Of a DNA stretch of 64,000 nucleotides, positions 24,782 through 33,287 are shown piece by piece. The DNA comes from Planctomyces sp. SH-PL62 (GTDB lineage: Bacteria; Planctomycetota; Planctomycetia; Isosphaerales; Isosphaeraceae), in NCBI RefSeq assembly GCF_001610895.1, contig NZ_CP011273.1, positions 5,208,001 to 5,272,000 on the forward strand, written 5' to 3'. A model generated the notes under the pieces. The model did no database searches, was not told where the DNA came from, and was given only the letters and a program-made list of their open reading frames with translations. Position 1 is the first letter of the stretch, and each line of letters begins with the position of its first letter. The position numbers and the translations under genes were made by a program.

Positions 24782-25572
24782 TGACGTCGCAGACGACGGA
24801 AGCCCGACGGGACGACCGCCTCGCCGCGAGCGGGGCGGGCCCCCGCGTCGACAAGCCCCTGGCCCTGGTCGTGCCGGTCTACAACGAGGGGGAGAACTTC
24901 CCCGCGCTGCTGGCCGAGATCGAGCGCGACGTCCCCCGGCCGTACACGCTTCACGTCGTCTACGACTTCGACGAGGACACGACCGTCCCCGTGGCGACCG
25001 CCTTCGCGAAGGACCGTCCCTGGTTGCGGCTGGTGAAGAACCGCCACGGTCGGGGCGTCGTCGGCGCGATCAAGACCGGATTCGACGAGGTCGGCGAGGG
25101 GCCCGCCCTGATCGTCATGGCCGACCTCTCGGACGACCTCCGGGTCGTCCCCCGGATGCTCGAGCTGTACGAGCAGGGCCACCGCGTCGTCTGCCCGAGC
25201 CGCTACATGAAGGGTGGGAAGCAGGAGGGGGGGCCGCTGCTCAAGCGGACCCTCAGCCGCCTGGCGGGCCAGTCGCTCTGGACGATCGCCCGCTTCCCGA
25301 CCCACGACGCGACCAACAACTTCCGCCTCTACGACGCGGCCCTCGTCCGCGAGATGGGGATCGAGAGCACAGGCGGCTTCGAGCTGGCCCTGGAGCTGAC
25401 CGCAAAGGCCTTCCGCCTCGGCGTGCCCATCGCCGAAACCCCCAGCACCTGGCGTGACCGCACGGCCGGGGAGTCGCGCTTCCAGCTCATGAAGTGGCTG
25501 CCTCGCTATCTCTACTGGTACGGGTACGCCCTCGTCTCGCCGCTGCGGCGGGCGACCAACCGCGCCAGGTGA
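24781..25572 (+). CDS. Family 2 glycosyltransferase (dolichyl-phosphate mannosyltransferase-like)
   Basis: 263 residues. It is a GT-A fold: ALVVPVYNEGENFPALL at the nucleotide-binding strand, an acidic DLSDD motif (VMADLSDDLRVVP) at the DxD position, then GTLSRLAG-like and FRLYDAALVREMGIESTGGFE. The last ~60 residues hold no clear pair of membrane helices, so it is closer to the short DPM1 type than to ArnC. It likely transfers a sugar to a polyprenyl phosphate for use by the membrane protein encoded next. The start shares one base with the epimerase stop. Confidence 0.87.
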   Translation: MTSQTTEARRDDRLAASGAGPRVDKPLALVVPVYNEGENFPALLAEIERDVPRPYTLHVVYDFDEDTTVPVATAFAKDRPWLRLVKNRHGRGVVGAIKTGFDEVGEGPALIVMADLSDDLRVVPRMLELYEQGHRVVCPSRYMKGGKQEGGPLLKRTLSRLAGQSLWTIARFPTHDATNNFRLYDAALVREMGIESTGGFELALELTAKAFRLGVPIAETPSTWRDRTAGESRFQLMKWLPRYLYWYGYALVSPLRRATNRAR

Positions 25573-25650
25573 AAGCCCGCCCCAGGACGGGGCGGATCCG
25601 CGAGGCCCCGACTCGGCGCGGGACCTCCAGTCGACTCAAAGGATGGGTCC

Positions 25651-27597
25651 ATGATCGAAACCGAGCGGAACGAGGCCGAGGCGCAAACCGCCATCGGCGT
25701 GGCCTGGCGCGTGCTCCTGCTCGTCGCCTTCGTCCTGGTGACGATCCCCATGTGGATCTCGCACATGGGCGTGGGCCTGGACCCCTCCTGGGGCACCGCC
25801 CTGCACCTCTCGGCGGCCAAGGGGCTCGTCCACGGTCGCGACTTCGTCTTCACCTACGGCCCTCTCGGCTTCGCGCTGGTGCCCAAGGAATACGGCAGCC
25901 TCAACGTGCACGCCGTGATTCTGCGCCTCGGTCTCCACCTGTTCTGGTGGACCTCGGTAGGCCTCCTCCTCTTCCGGGTGAAGGGCTACCTGACGCCGCT
26001 GGTCTTCGCCGCGACGATGGCCATGAGCGGGATCGCGCTCGACAACGAGTTCAACTTCGCCCTCACGGGCGTGACCATCCTGCCCGTCGCCGGGTTCCTC
26101 CTGCTCGCCGAGCTCGACCGCCGGCCCTCCTGGGCGATCCCCGCGGCGTTCCTCGCCGGGGCCGCGATCCTGACCAAGTTCAACGTCGGCGTCGCCTGCA
26201 CCGGCTCGCTCGGGATGTGGGTGCTGTTCCGGATCGCCCGCGACCACAGCCCCCGCGTGCTGCTCCGGGTGGCGCTGCTGGGCCTGGTGTATTTCGGCTC
26301 GATGGCGTTCTTCTTCCGGATCTACGGCGGCCCGCTCAGCGCCCTCTGGCCGTTCCTCCAGGCGTCCAAGGACCTGGCCTCGGCCTACTCGTCGCAGATG
26401 ACCGTCGACGACCCGGCGACGAGCGTGAGGGCGGTCGTCGCGATGCTGTCGCTCACGGTGATCGGCCTCCTCGTCAGCCTGGCGCGACGCTCGGCGCTCG
26501 CGCCGGCGTTCGCGATCATGCTCGTGCCGATGTTCGTCCTCTACAAGGGGGCTGTCGTCCGCCAGTCGACCGGCCACTTCCTGGCCTCCTGGCCGGTGAT
26601 GGTCAGCCTGACCGCCCTGGTGCTCCCCGCCGCGAGCCGGACGCTCCGGACGCGGGCCGTCGCCACCCTCGCCGTGGCGCTCGCGCTGGCCTCGGGGTTC
26701 TGGTACGCTCCCACGTCGGCCCTCAAGGTCGTGACCCGGGGGGCGTCCAACTGGATCGCCCTCTGCAACCTGGGGCAGACCCGGTCGAACATGTTCAACT
26801 ATGACGCCAAGCTCAAGCAGGAGCGGGCCCTGCCGGCCGCGATGCGCGACCGGATCGGGTCGCAGAGCGTCGACGTCTATCCGTGGGAGACCTCGTTCGT
26901 CTGGGCCAACGACCTCAACTGGCGGCCCCGGCCGGTCTTCCAATCGTACACCGCCTACACGCCCCGGCTCGACCAGATGTGCGCCGAGCACTATCGCGGC
27001 CCCCGCGCCCCGAAGTTCATCCTCTATTCGCACTACGCGATCGACTTCGAGCACCCCTGCGTCGTCGACTCGCGGACCTGGATCGAGATGTATCGCTGGT
27101 ACGACTGCGTCGAGGGGGACGGCGACCTCCTGCTCCTCGAGCGCCGCGCCGAGCCCCGATGGCGGGGCGCGGAACGGCTGGAGGAGACCCCGATGACCTT
27201 CGCGAAGTCGTACTCGCCGCCAGCCGCCGGCGAGGGCCTCGTGTTCCTCAAGGCCAAGTTCGAGCTGTCGCTCCTGGGCAAGCTGACGGCCCTCTTCTAC
27301 AAGGTCGACCCGCCCGTCATGCGGGTCCAGTACAAGGAAGGGGAGGCGGCCAATCATCGGCTGGTCTGGCAGAACGCGGCGGGCGGATTCCTCGTCAGCA
27401 GCCTGCCGCGCGACGTGAACGGCGTCGTCCGGCTGTTCCATGAGGGAGCCGCCGACGAGGTCGTGGGGGTTTCGTTCCACGACCCGAGCGGCTTTCTCAA
27501 GCCCGACATCCGGGTGACGGCCTGGAAATCCGGCCCGGCCGCCGCGCCGTCGCCGGCCGCCGTGGCGACCACCGGCGAGCGACCCGCCGCCCGCTGA
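25651..27597 (+). CDS. Large multi-pass membrane protein, possibly a GT39/GT-C-type glycosyltransferase
   Basis: 648 residues. A hydrophobic helix (VLLLVAFVLVTIPMWISHM) is followed by a loop with GLDPSWGTALHLSAAKGLVHGRDFVF, where an Asp in the first extracytoplasmic loop is typical of GT-C enzymes. About ten further helices follow up to residue ~370 (ATLAVALALASGFWYAP). The last ~270 residues are soluble and probably periplasmic (PWETSFVWANDLNWRPRPVFQ). It lies 78 bp after the GT2 gene. The likely role is sugar transfer from a polyprenyl carrier outside the membrane; the GT-C assignment is inference from topology and context. The planctomycete family is otherwise uncharacterised. Confidence 0.72.
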   Translation: MIETERNEAEAQTAIGVAWRVLLLVAFVLVTIPMWISHMGVGLDPSWGTALHLSAAKGLVHGRDFVFTYGPLGFALVPKEYGSLNVHAVILRLGLHLFWWTSVGLLLFRVKGYLTPLVFAATMAMSGIALDNEFNFALTGVTILPVAGFLLLAELDRRPSWAIPAAFLAGAAILTKFNVGVACTGSLGMWVLFRIARDHSPRVLLRVALLGLVYFGSMAFFFRIYGGPLSALWPFLQASKDLASAYSSQMTVDDPATSVRAVVAMLSLTVIGLLVSLARRSALAPAFAIMLVPMFVLYKGAVVRQSTGHFLASWPVMVSLTALVLPAASRTLRTRAVATLAVALALASGFWYAPTSALKVVTRGASNWIALCNLGQTRSNMFNYDAKLKQERALPAAMRDRIGSQSVDVYPWETSFVWANDLNWRPRPVFQSYTAYTPRLDQMCAEHYRGPRAPKFILYSHYAIDFEHPCVVDSRTWIEMYRWYDCVEGDGDLLLLERRAEPRWRGAERLEETPMTFAKSYSPPAAGEGLVFLKAKFELSLLGKLTALFYKVDPPVMRVQYKEGEAANHRLVWQNAAGGFLVSSLPRDVNGVVRLFHEGAADEVVGVSFHDPSGFLKPDIRVTAWKSGPAAAPSPAAVATTGERPAAR

Positions 27598-27600
27598 GGC

Positions 27601-28254
27601 TTACTCGCCGGCCAGCAAGCCGAGGATCGCGGACAGGCCGACGACGAGGACGACTCCCAGGATCACAAGGCCGAGGACGAGGAGCGGAGAGAACAGGAAC
27701 GCCACGGGGGGGGCATCGCCGCCGCTGCCGCCGCTGCCGCCGGCGCCCAATCCGTCCTCGTCCAGGTCGTCCCAGTCGTCGTCCTCGATCCCCAGATCGG
27801 CGGCGTCTTGCGACCACGTCTGTGAGAGGATCACGCGGGCCTCGGACTCCAGGCTCGCCGGGACGCTCAGCTTCACGCCGCCGGTGGCGACGTGGTACAT
27901 CGACTTGCTCCCCATGCGTTCGCCGTCGACGACGGTCGGGATCCCCTCCGCTTCCAGGCGGATGCGGGGGGCCTGGCACGCCAGGGCGTCGGTGAACCGG
28001 GCCACCATCACCCAGGGACCCGTCGCCCGGCTCCAGGCGGGGGCCGGGGCGTCCTCTTCCAGCGGCAGGTCGTGCTTCGGGCAGAGTGCCCCGGCCTCCC
28101 GAGGCTGGAAGTCCTCGCACACCGGGCAGTATCCCTGCGCGACCATGCGATCGCCGCAATGGGCGCAGAGGTCGTCCTTGGGCGCTTCCGCTCCCGTCTT
28201 GAGACAGGACGGGCAGAACCAGGGGATCGGTCTCGAAGTCGACGTGCGGCTCAT
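27601..28254 (-). CDS. Zinc-ribbon / DUF2007-like membrane protein
   Basis: 217 residues from the ATG at 28254, preceded by GGGAGCC; the frame is open to 28332 but without a good start. Several CxxC pairs come first (FCPSCLKTG, LCAHCGDRM, YCPVCEDF), forming tandem zinc ribbons. Then comes a DUF2007-type signal-transducing domain (MVARFTDALACQAPRIRLEAEGI...VVDG), an acidic linker (GIEDDDWDDLDEDG), and a C-terminal membrane helix (LLVLGLVILGVVLVVGLSAILGLL). It is tail-anchored with its ribbons in the cytoplasm. Its stop is 4 bp from the convergent membrane protein gene. Function unknown; the DUF2007 call is tentative. Confidence 0.78.
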   Translation of the reverse strand: MSRTSTSRPIPWFCPSCLKTGAEAPKDDLCAHCGDRMVAQGYCPVCEDFQPREAGALCPKHDLPLEEDAPAPAWSRATGPWVMVARFTDALACQAPRIRLEAEGIPTVVDGERMGSKSMYHVATGGVKLSVPASLESEARVILSQTWSQDAADLGIEDDDWDDLDEDGLGAGGSGGSGGDAPPVAFLFSPLLVLGLVILGVVLVVGLSAILGLLAGE

Positions 28255-28420
28255 CGTCGGCGGCTCCCTGCGGGCGTGCCGGTCCACCGCCGGGCGGGTG
28301 GCCCTCCAGGCGGAGACGGGCTCCCCTCTCATTCTATTCGCACCGCGCCGGGATTTCTTGGCGCCGGGCGAGGAACGGCGCGAGAGCCGGACGGGACGTA
28401 GGGCGTCGGCCGGGCCGAAT

Positions 28421-30249
28421 TCAGCGAGACGCGGCGATCCGCGAAGGCGGGGGTGCGGCGGCGGGGTCCATCCGCGATTCGAGCCGGATCACGTGGACGG
28501 CGCCCGGCTTGGTCGCCGCGGCGAGGATTCGGCGACGGTCGTTGAAGGCCAGGGCCGAGGTCTCGGCGCCCCCCAGGTTCAACGGTCCCAGGACCGGGAA
28601 TCGGCCCAGCAGAACCGTCGGGGCGACCTGCACGAGGTCGAGCGTCGAGTCCTCGGGCTGCGAGACGACGAGGTAGGCGGCGGTGTCCGTCCCGGCGTCG
28701 GAGGCCGCGTGATCGGGGTTCGGCCTCGCGGCCAACGCCACGGCATCGTGCTCGTCGACGGCGGGAATGAGGATCCAGTCGCCGTCCTGCGACCGCGAGA
28801 CGTGCGGCGCGTCGCCGTCCTTGAGATTCATCCGGCCGACGGCCTGGGGGCTACTCGGGTCGGCGAGGTCGATCGCGACCGCCTGCTTCGCGCGGGCCAT
28901 CGTCACGAGGGCCCGCCTCCCCTGTCGCGAGAGGGTCAGCCGATCGGGGTCGTCGTCGTCGCCGAACGCCAGGCGGCCAACGGGCGCCGAGGTGGACGAG
29001 TCGAGAATGGCGGAGGTGGCGTGGACGGTCAGCTCGGGAGCGGGCTTCGCGGCGTCCCCTTCGCCCCGACCGGAGGTCAGCACCATCAGGAAGGCGCCCT
29101 CGGGCGTGGCCGCGAGGTCGTCCGGGTAGTAGCCCGCCTCGATGCGAGCCCCGACACGATCGCCTTCGAGCGTGAAGACGTCGAACCAACCGGGGCCGAG
29201 ATGCTTGGCGTCGTTCACCGGGCGTTGGAGGACCGCGACGTTCCCGCCGACGACCGCGATGGCGACCGGGCGGCCGTCGACCGCGATCTCCGAAAGGGGC
29301 GAGAGTTTCGCCTCCTCGTCCACGCGGTAGACGATGACGTGGTTGTAGCGCGGGCAGAGCACGGCGAGCCGTTCGCCAGCCTCGTCGAAGGCGACGCGCG
29401 TGGCACGCTGCTGGCCGGTAGCCTCGCGGTGGGTCTCGCGCAACAGCCATGGCCCCGCGACCGCCTCGACGGGCGCCTGCGCCCGCTGGACGATCAGGGC
29501 GCCGGCCGCGAACAGCAGGGCCGCGGCGACGGCCAGCGTCGCGAGCACCGCCGGGCGGACCATCCCCGAGGGTTGCGAGGGGGACGGCCCCTCCGGCTTG
29601 CGGCGGCCGAGATTCACCCGATTCTCCGTCCCCGCCAGCAGGCGGCCGATGTTCTTGCGGTGCCTGGCGATCAGGAGGACGACGACCGCCACCACCAGGA
29701 CGCTCATCGCGCGATGCTCGCGGCTCCACGGCTCGTCGGCGCGGCCGAAATACGCGGCGGCGAACGCCAGCCCGCCGATCATCGACGAGAGCGAGACGTA
29801 CCGGCTGATCAGGAAGACCGTGAAGAACGCGGCCGTCGCCGCGCCGCACGCAACCGGCTCCAGCGCCAGCAGCGCGCCCAGGCTCGTCGCCACTCCCTTG
29901 CCCCCCTGGAAGCCAAGGTAGACCGGGAAGTTGTGCCCGAGGATCGCCCCGATCGCCGCCGCGACCGGGAGGTCGGGGGGACGGGCCAGCCCAGGGTCTC
30001 GAACAGCCGAGGCACGCCCAGGGTCGGCAGGAGCCCCTTGAGCACGTCGAGGAGGAAGACCAGCACGAAAAAACGGAAGCCCAGCAACCGGCCGAGGTTC
30101 GTCGCCCCGATGTTGCCCGAGCCGACCTTGCGCACGTCCTCCCTGGTGAGGGAGTAATAGATCAGGTACCCGAACGGGATCGCCCCGATCAGGTAGGCGG
30201 CGAGGGCGGCGGCGGGATAGGTCCAGGTCAACGCGGGGCCTCCGGTCAC
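28421..30249 (-). CDS. plsY: PlsY glycerol-3-phosphate acyltransferase fused to a propeller-like domain (frameshifted)
   Basis: PlsY moves an acyl group from acyl phosphate to glycerol 3-phosphate at the inner membrane. The first frame (30249 down to about 29980) has helices and motif 1 (GSGNIGATNLGR) and DVLKG. The second frame (about 29975 down to 28421) has motif 2 (GHNFPVYLGFQGGKGVAT), motif 3 (HRKNIGRLLAGTE) and then a fusion: a membrane helix plus about 380 residues of WD40/YVTN-like repeats (FDEAGERLAVLCPRYNHVIVYRV, ATPEGAFLMVLTSG). Joining them needs one extra C opposite the six-G run at 29975-29980. The full product would be 609 residues, against about 200 for normal PlsY. The start overlaps the nucleotidyltransferase gene by 4 bp. 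Confidence 0.85.
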
Positions 30250-31001
30250 TGGTCGCGGCCGATCTTCAGGACGGCCTCGTCGGGCTGTCCCAGGAACGCG
30301 GCGCGGCGGTTGTCGAAGATCTCATTAGCCGTCGCGTAGTCGTCGTGACGGCCGATGTCGAGCCAGTAGCAGTCCTGCTTGTAGCAGTTGACGGGACGCC
30401 CGGTCGTGCGCATCGCCTCCAGCAGCTCAGGCATGGTGACGGCCTGGCCGGGGACGAGATAGTCCCAGGCGTGCGGCTCCAGGATGTAGACGCCCATGCT
30501 GACCTGGAAGGAATACTCGGGCTTCTCGCGGTATCCCGTCAGGATGTGGGGGTCGTCTCCGAACTGGAGGACGCCGAAGTCGATCTTGACCTCGCGGGGG
30601 TACGACGCGATCGTCGCGGACGCCCCGCGCTCGCGATGGAAGTCGTACATCGCGCCGTAGTCGAGCGTCGTGAGGATGTCGCCGTTGATGACGAGCACCG
30701 GCTCCTCGGGGCGCCGGACCAGCGTGAGGCCGCCGGCCGTCCCGAGCGGGGCGACCTCGCGGCGATAGCCGATCTTCGCCCCGAACTTCCGGCCGTCGCC
30801 GCAGAAGGTCTCGATCAGCTCGGTCAGGTAGCCGGTGATGATCGTCACGTCGCGGAATCCGAACCGCGCGAGCTGGCGGAGGACCACCTCGATGATCGGC
30901 ATCGGGTCGTCCTCCCCCAGCGGCATCAACGGCTTGGGCAGGACGTGGGTGTAGGGTCGCAGTCGCGTCCCCTTGCCCCCCGCCAGGATCACGGCTTTCA
31001 T
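30246..31001 (-). CDS. Sugar nucleotidyltransferase (RmlA/GMP-like)
   Basis: 251 residues. The N-terminus is the NTP-transferase signature AVILAGGKGTRLRPYTHVLPKPLMPLG. Later motifs are EVAPLGTAGGLTL, VLVINGDILTTLDYG (the metal-binding Asp) and REKPEYSFQVSMGVYIL, with a C-terminal DIGRHDDYATANEIF loop. It activates a sugar phosphate to an NDP-sugar in the cytoplasm. No left-handed helix domain is present, so it is the short form, similar to mannose-1-phosphate guanylyltransferase or glucose-1-phosphate cytidylyl/thymidylyltransferase types. Sugar and nucleotide are undetermined. It overlaps plsY by 4 bp. Confidence 0.88.
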   Translation of the reverse strand: MKAVILAGGKGTRLRPYTHVLPKPLMPLGEDDPMPIIEVVLRQLARFGFRDVTIITGYLTELIETFCGDGRKFGAKIGYRREVAPLGTAGGLTLVRRPEEPVLVINGDILTTLDYGAMYDFHRERGASATIASYPREVKIDFGVLQFGDDPHILTGYREKPEYSFQVSMGVYILEPHAWDYLVPGQAVTMPELLEAMRTTGRPVNCYKQDCYWLDIGRHDDYATANEIFDNRRAAFLGQPDEAVLKIGRDQ

Positions 31002-31068
31002 CGTCGGTCCCCCTTCCCTGGGTCTCTTCGTCTCGATCGCGAGCCGGCCGGCGCGGATGCGGTTCGAC

Positions 31069-32319
31069 TCATCCCCGCCCGGCCTTCTTCCGATTCCCGA
31101 CCTTCGCGGCGTGCGGCCCGGAAGCGGGCCTCCTGCCGTGGGTCGCGGATTTCGCCCTGGCGGCGGCGACCTCGCGGAATACCTTCACCAGCGCCTCGAC
31201 GTGGCGGTCGAACGTCCACTCGCGGCCGAGCTTCGCCGCTTCGATCGACATCGCGCGGCGGCGGGACTCGTCGGCCATCCCGTCAAGCGCGGCGACCAGT
31301 TCGTCGCGGGCGTCCGGGGCCGACAGCACGAATCCCTGCCGGCCGTGGTCCATCAGCTCACTGGCCCCGTTGCACGCGGTCGTGACGGCCGGCAAGCCGC
31401 AGGCGAGCGCCTCCAGCACGACGAGCGAGCAAGGGTCGTAGTAGGTGGGCGAGATGAAGAAGTCGCTCGACCAGTAGCACTCGCGGACGTCGTCGTGGAA
31501 GCCCAGGAAGTGGACGAACTCCCCCACCCCCAGCCGTTGCGCAAGTCGGCGATACCAGCCCGGACGGCCGCCGCCGCAGATGAGCAGGTGGATCGGCCGG
31601 ACGCCGGGCTTGTTCCGGGCGGCCAGCCCTCGGATCAACGGTTCCAGCCCCTTGAGCGCGTAGTTGTGGCCCACGAACAGGCCGACGAGGTCGTCCGGCG
31701 CCAGGCCGATCCGGTCCCGAAAGACGCACCGCAAGGCCCCCGGCTGCGGCACCAGGACCCGGTCGGGGTCGATCGCGTTGGGGACGACGTGGATCCGCGA
31801 CTTCGGAACCCCCTCGAATTCCTGGACGTGCCGGGCCACCATCCGGCTGGCCGCGACGACCCGCGCCCCGCGGTCGGCGGCGTACTGCCGTTTCTCGATC
31901 GCGCGGTAGGTCCAGAACTTGGGATTCAGCACCTTCCCCATGACGTAGAGCCGCCGGGTCAGGGCGTTGCCGAACCGCAGCGAATTCGCCCGCAGGCTGC
32001 CGCGGTGCACGCCCCCCTGGGGGATGATGACGTCGTGCTCGTAGGTGTTGATGAACCCGATGGTGCAGTCGTAATCGGCGTTCTTGAGGAGCCTGGCCGA
32101 CGCCTCGGCGAAGCCGGCGACCTGCTCGCGGCGGGTGCGGCCCGGCGACTCGACCCGGATGCAGCGGACCTCGGCCGGCAACGCCCCCTCGGCCCAGCTC
32201 GACGTGAACAGGTCGACCTGGTGACCCGAGCGCGTGAGACTGCGGCAGAGGTCGACGATGTAGGTCTCGGCCCCGCCTTTCGTGGGATCGACTCTCGGAA
32301 AGTTCAGGGCCAGCCTCAT
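31069..32319 (-). CDS. Family 4 glycosyltransferase
   Basis: 416 residues from the ATG at 32319, which begins directly with the GT-B strand MRLALNFPRVDPTKGGAE; the longer frame upstream is not believable. The acceptor-side loop TKGGAETYIVDLCRSL, the middle IHVVPNAIDPDRVLVP, LVGLFVGHNYALKGLEPLI, and the donor motif DPCSLVVLEALACGLPAV (E-x7-E type) are all present. It is a retaining cytoplasmic transferase for LPS core or exopolysaccharide. Basic residues at the C-terminus (RKKAGRG) may aid membrane contact. It lies 67 bp upstream of the nucleotidyltransferase gene, in the same operon direction. Confidence 0.88.
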   Translation of the reverse strand: MRLALNFPRVDPTKGGAETYIVDLCRSLTRSGHQVDLFTSSWAEGALPAEVRCIRVESPGRTRREQVAGFAEASARLLKNADYDCTIGFINTYEHDVIIPQGGVHRGSLRANSLRFGNALTRRLYVMGKVLNPKFWTYRAIEKRQYAADRGARVVAASRMVARHVQEFEGVPKSRIHVVPNAIDPDRVLVPQPGALRCVFRDRIGLAPDDLVGLFVGHNYALKGLEPLIRGLAARNKPGVRPIHLLICGGGRPGWYRRLAQRLGVGEFVHFLGFHDDVRECYWSSDFFISPTYYDPCSLVVLEALACGLPAVTTACNGASELMDHGRQGFVLSAPDARDELVAALDGMADESRRRAMSIEAAKLGREWTFDRHVEALVKVFREVAAARAKSATHGRRPASGPHAAKVGNRKKAGRG

Positions 32320-32438
32320 GGGAACCGTCTCCGCGTCCTGCCGCCGCCGGCCCGCGTCCGGCGAGCCCTCATCGTCTGATAATCGCGTCCGGGACGCCCG
32401 CGACTGGAGCTTTTCCCGGGATTCTCCGGCTTTCCCGG

Positions 32439-33287
32439 TCAGTGCGCGTTGTGCGAGGAATACCGCGCCGCCTTGAGCCGGATCATCCGGGCCTGCCACG
32501 CCGGCCGTCGCATCCCCGCCGCTTTCTTGTAGTGCATCCAGAACCGGAGGACGTCGCGCGAGGAGACGCCGGCGACCCCCTCGATCGAGTAGAGGAGCTG
32601 TCCCAGGTCCTTCCAGCGCCAACGGTCGGCCATCAGCCGGTGCTCGCGGAGCCGGTGAAGGTCGATCAGCGTCAGCTCGACGTCCCGAGGATCGCGCGCC
32701 GCTTTCTCCAGGTTCAGGAAGAAGTGGCAGAGATAGAGATCCTTGTGGAACGTCCGGGCCCGGTGCAAGGTCGCGGCGATCCGGGCCATCTCCCCGACGA
32801 TCCGCCGCTTCATGGCCGCGAACGATTCCGGGTCGAGCGATCGCTCCAGGTCGGGGAGGACCTCGTTCAACTCACGTCCGGGGAGTTCGGCGACCGCCAG
32901 GTAGCTCTGGAGACCCCCCCAGGGACCGATCCGTTCGCCGACCGCGACGACCTCCGGGACCGGGACGCCCAGCGCCCGCGCCCGCTCCAGGTGGGACCAC
33001 TCGGCCGCGCCCGGCGAATGCCTCCCGGACGGGTCGACGGTCGCCGCAAGCCGGGCCGCCAGCGGGAGCCGGAAATGCCGCTTGAGGTAGACCGAGACGC
33101 GCCGCTCGGCCCCGTGCAGGACGACGCGGGCCGTCGACCGCCCCTGCTTGGCGTGGAGCCGGTCGCGACTGACGATCGCCATGACGGAGGCGTCGAAGTC
33201 GGCCGGCAGCGCCTCGCGGTAACGATCGTTGATCCACGACCATCGCGAGCCCCGGATCAGGCGTTTCCAGAACGCTCGCAAGCTCAT
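32439..33287 (-). CDS. WaaP/RfaP-like lipopolysaccharide kinase
   Basis: 282 residues. The start at 33287 overlaps the GT39 stop as ATGA; the longer frame upstream is a shadow of that gene. The body is an eukaryotic-like kinase fold of the WaaP/Kdo kinase group: VSVYLKRHF (Lys), ERARALGVPVPEVVAVGER, LAVAELPGREL (hinge), the catalytic FHKDLYLCHFFLN (HxD) and LTLIDLHRLR (DFG-like Asp). The family phosphorylates heptose or Kdo of the LPS inner core. A 119-bp gap separates it from the GT4 gene. With lpxK and GT9 nearby, this supports a lipid A-core-type LPS. Confidence 0.88.
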   Translation of the reverse strand: MSLRAFWKRLIRGSRWSWINDRYREALPADFDASVMAIVSRDRLHAKQGRSTARVVLHGAERRVSVYLKRHFRLPLAARLAATVDPSGRHSPGAAEWSHLERARALGVPVPEVVAVGERIGPWGGLQSYLAVAELPGRELNEVLPDLERSLDPESFAAMKRRIVGEMARIAATLHRARTFHKDLYLCHFFLNLEKAARDPRDVELTLIDLHRLREHRLMADRWRWKDLGQLLYSIEGVAGVSSRDVLRFWMHYKKAAGMRRPAWQARMIRLKAARYSSHNAH

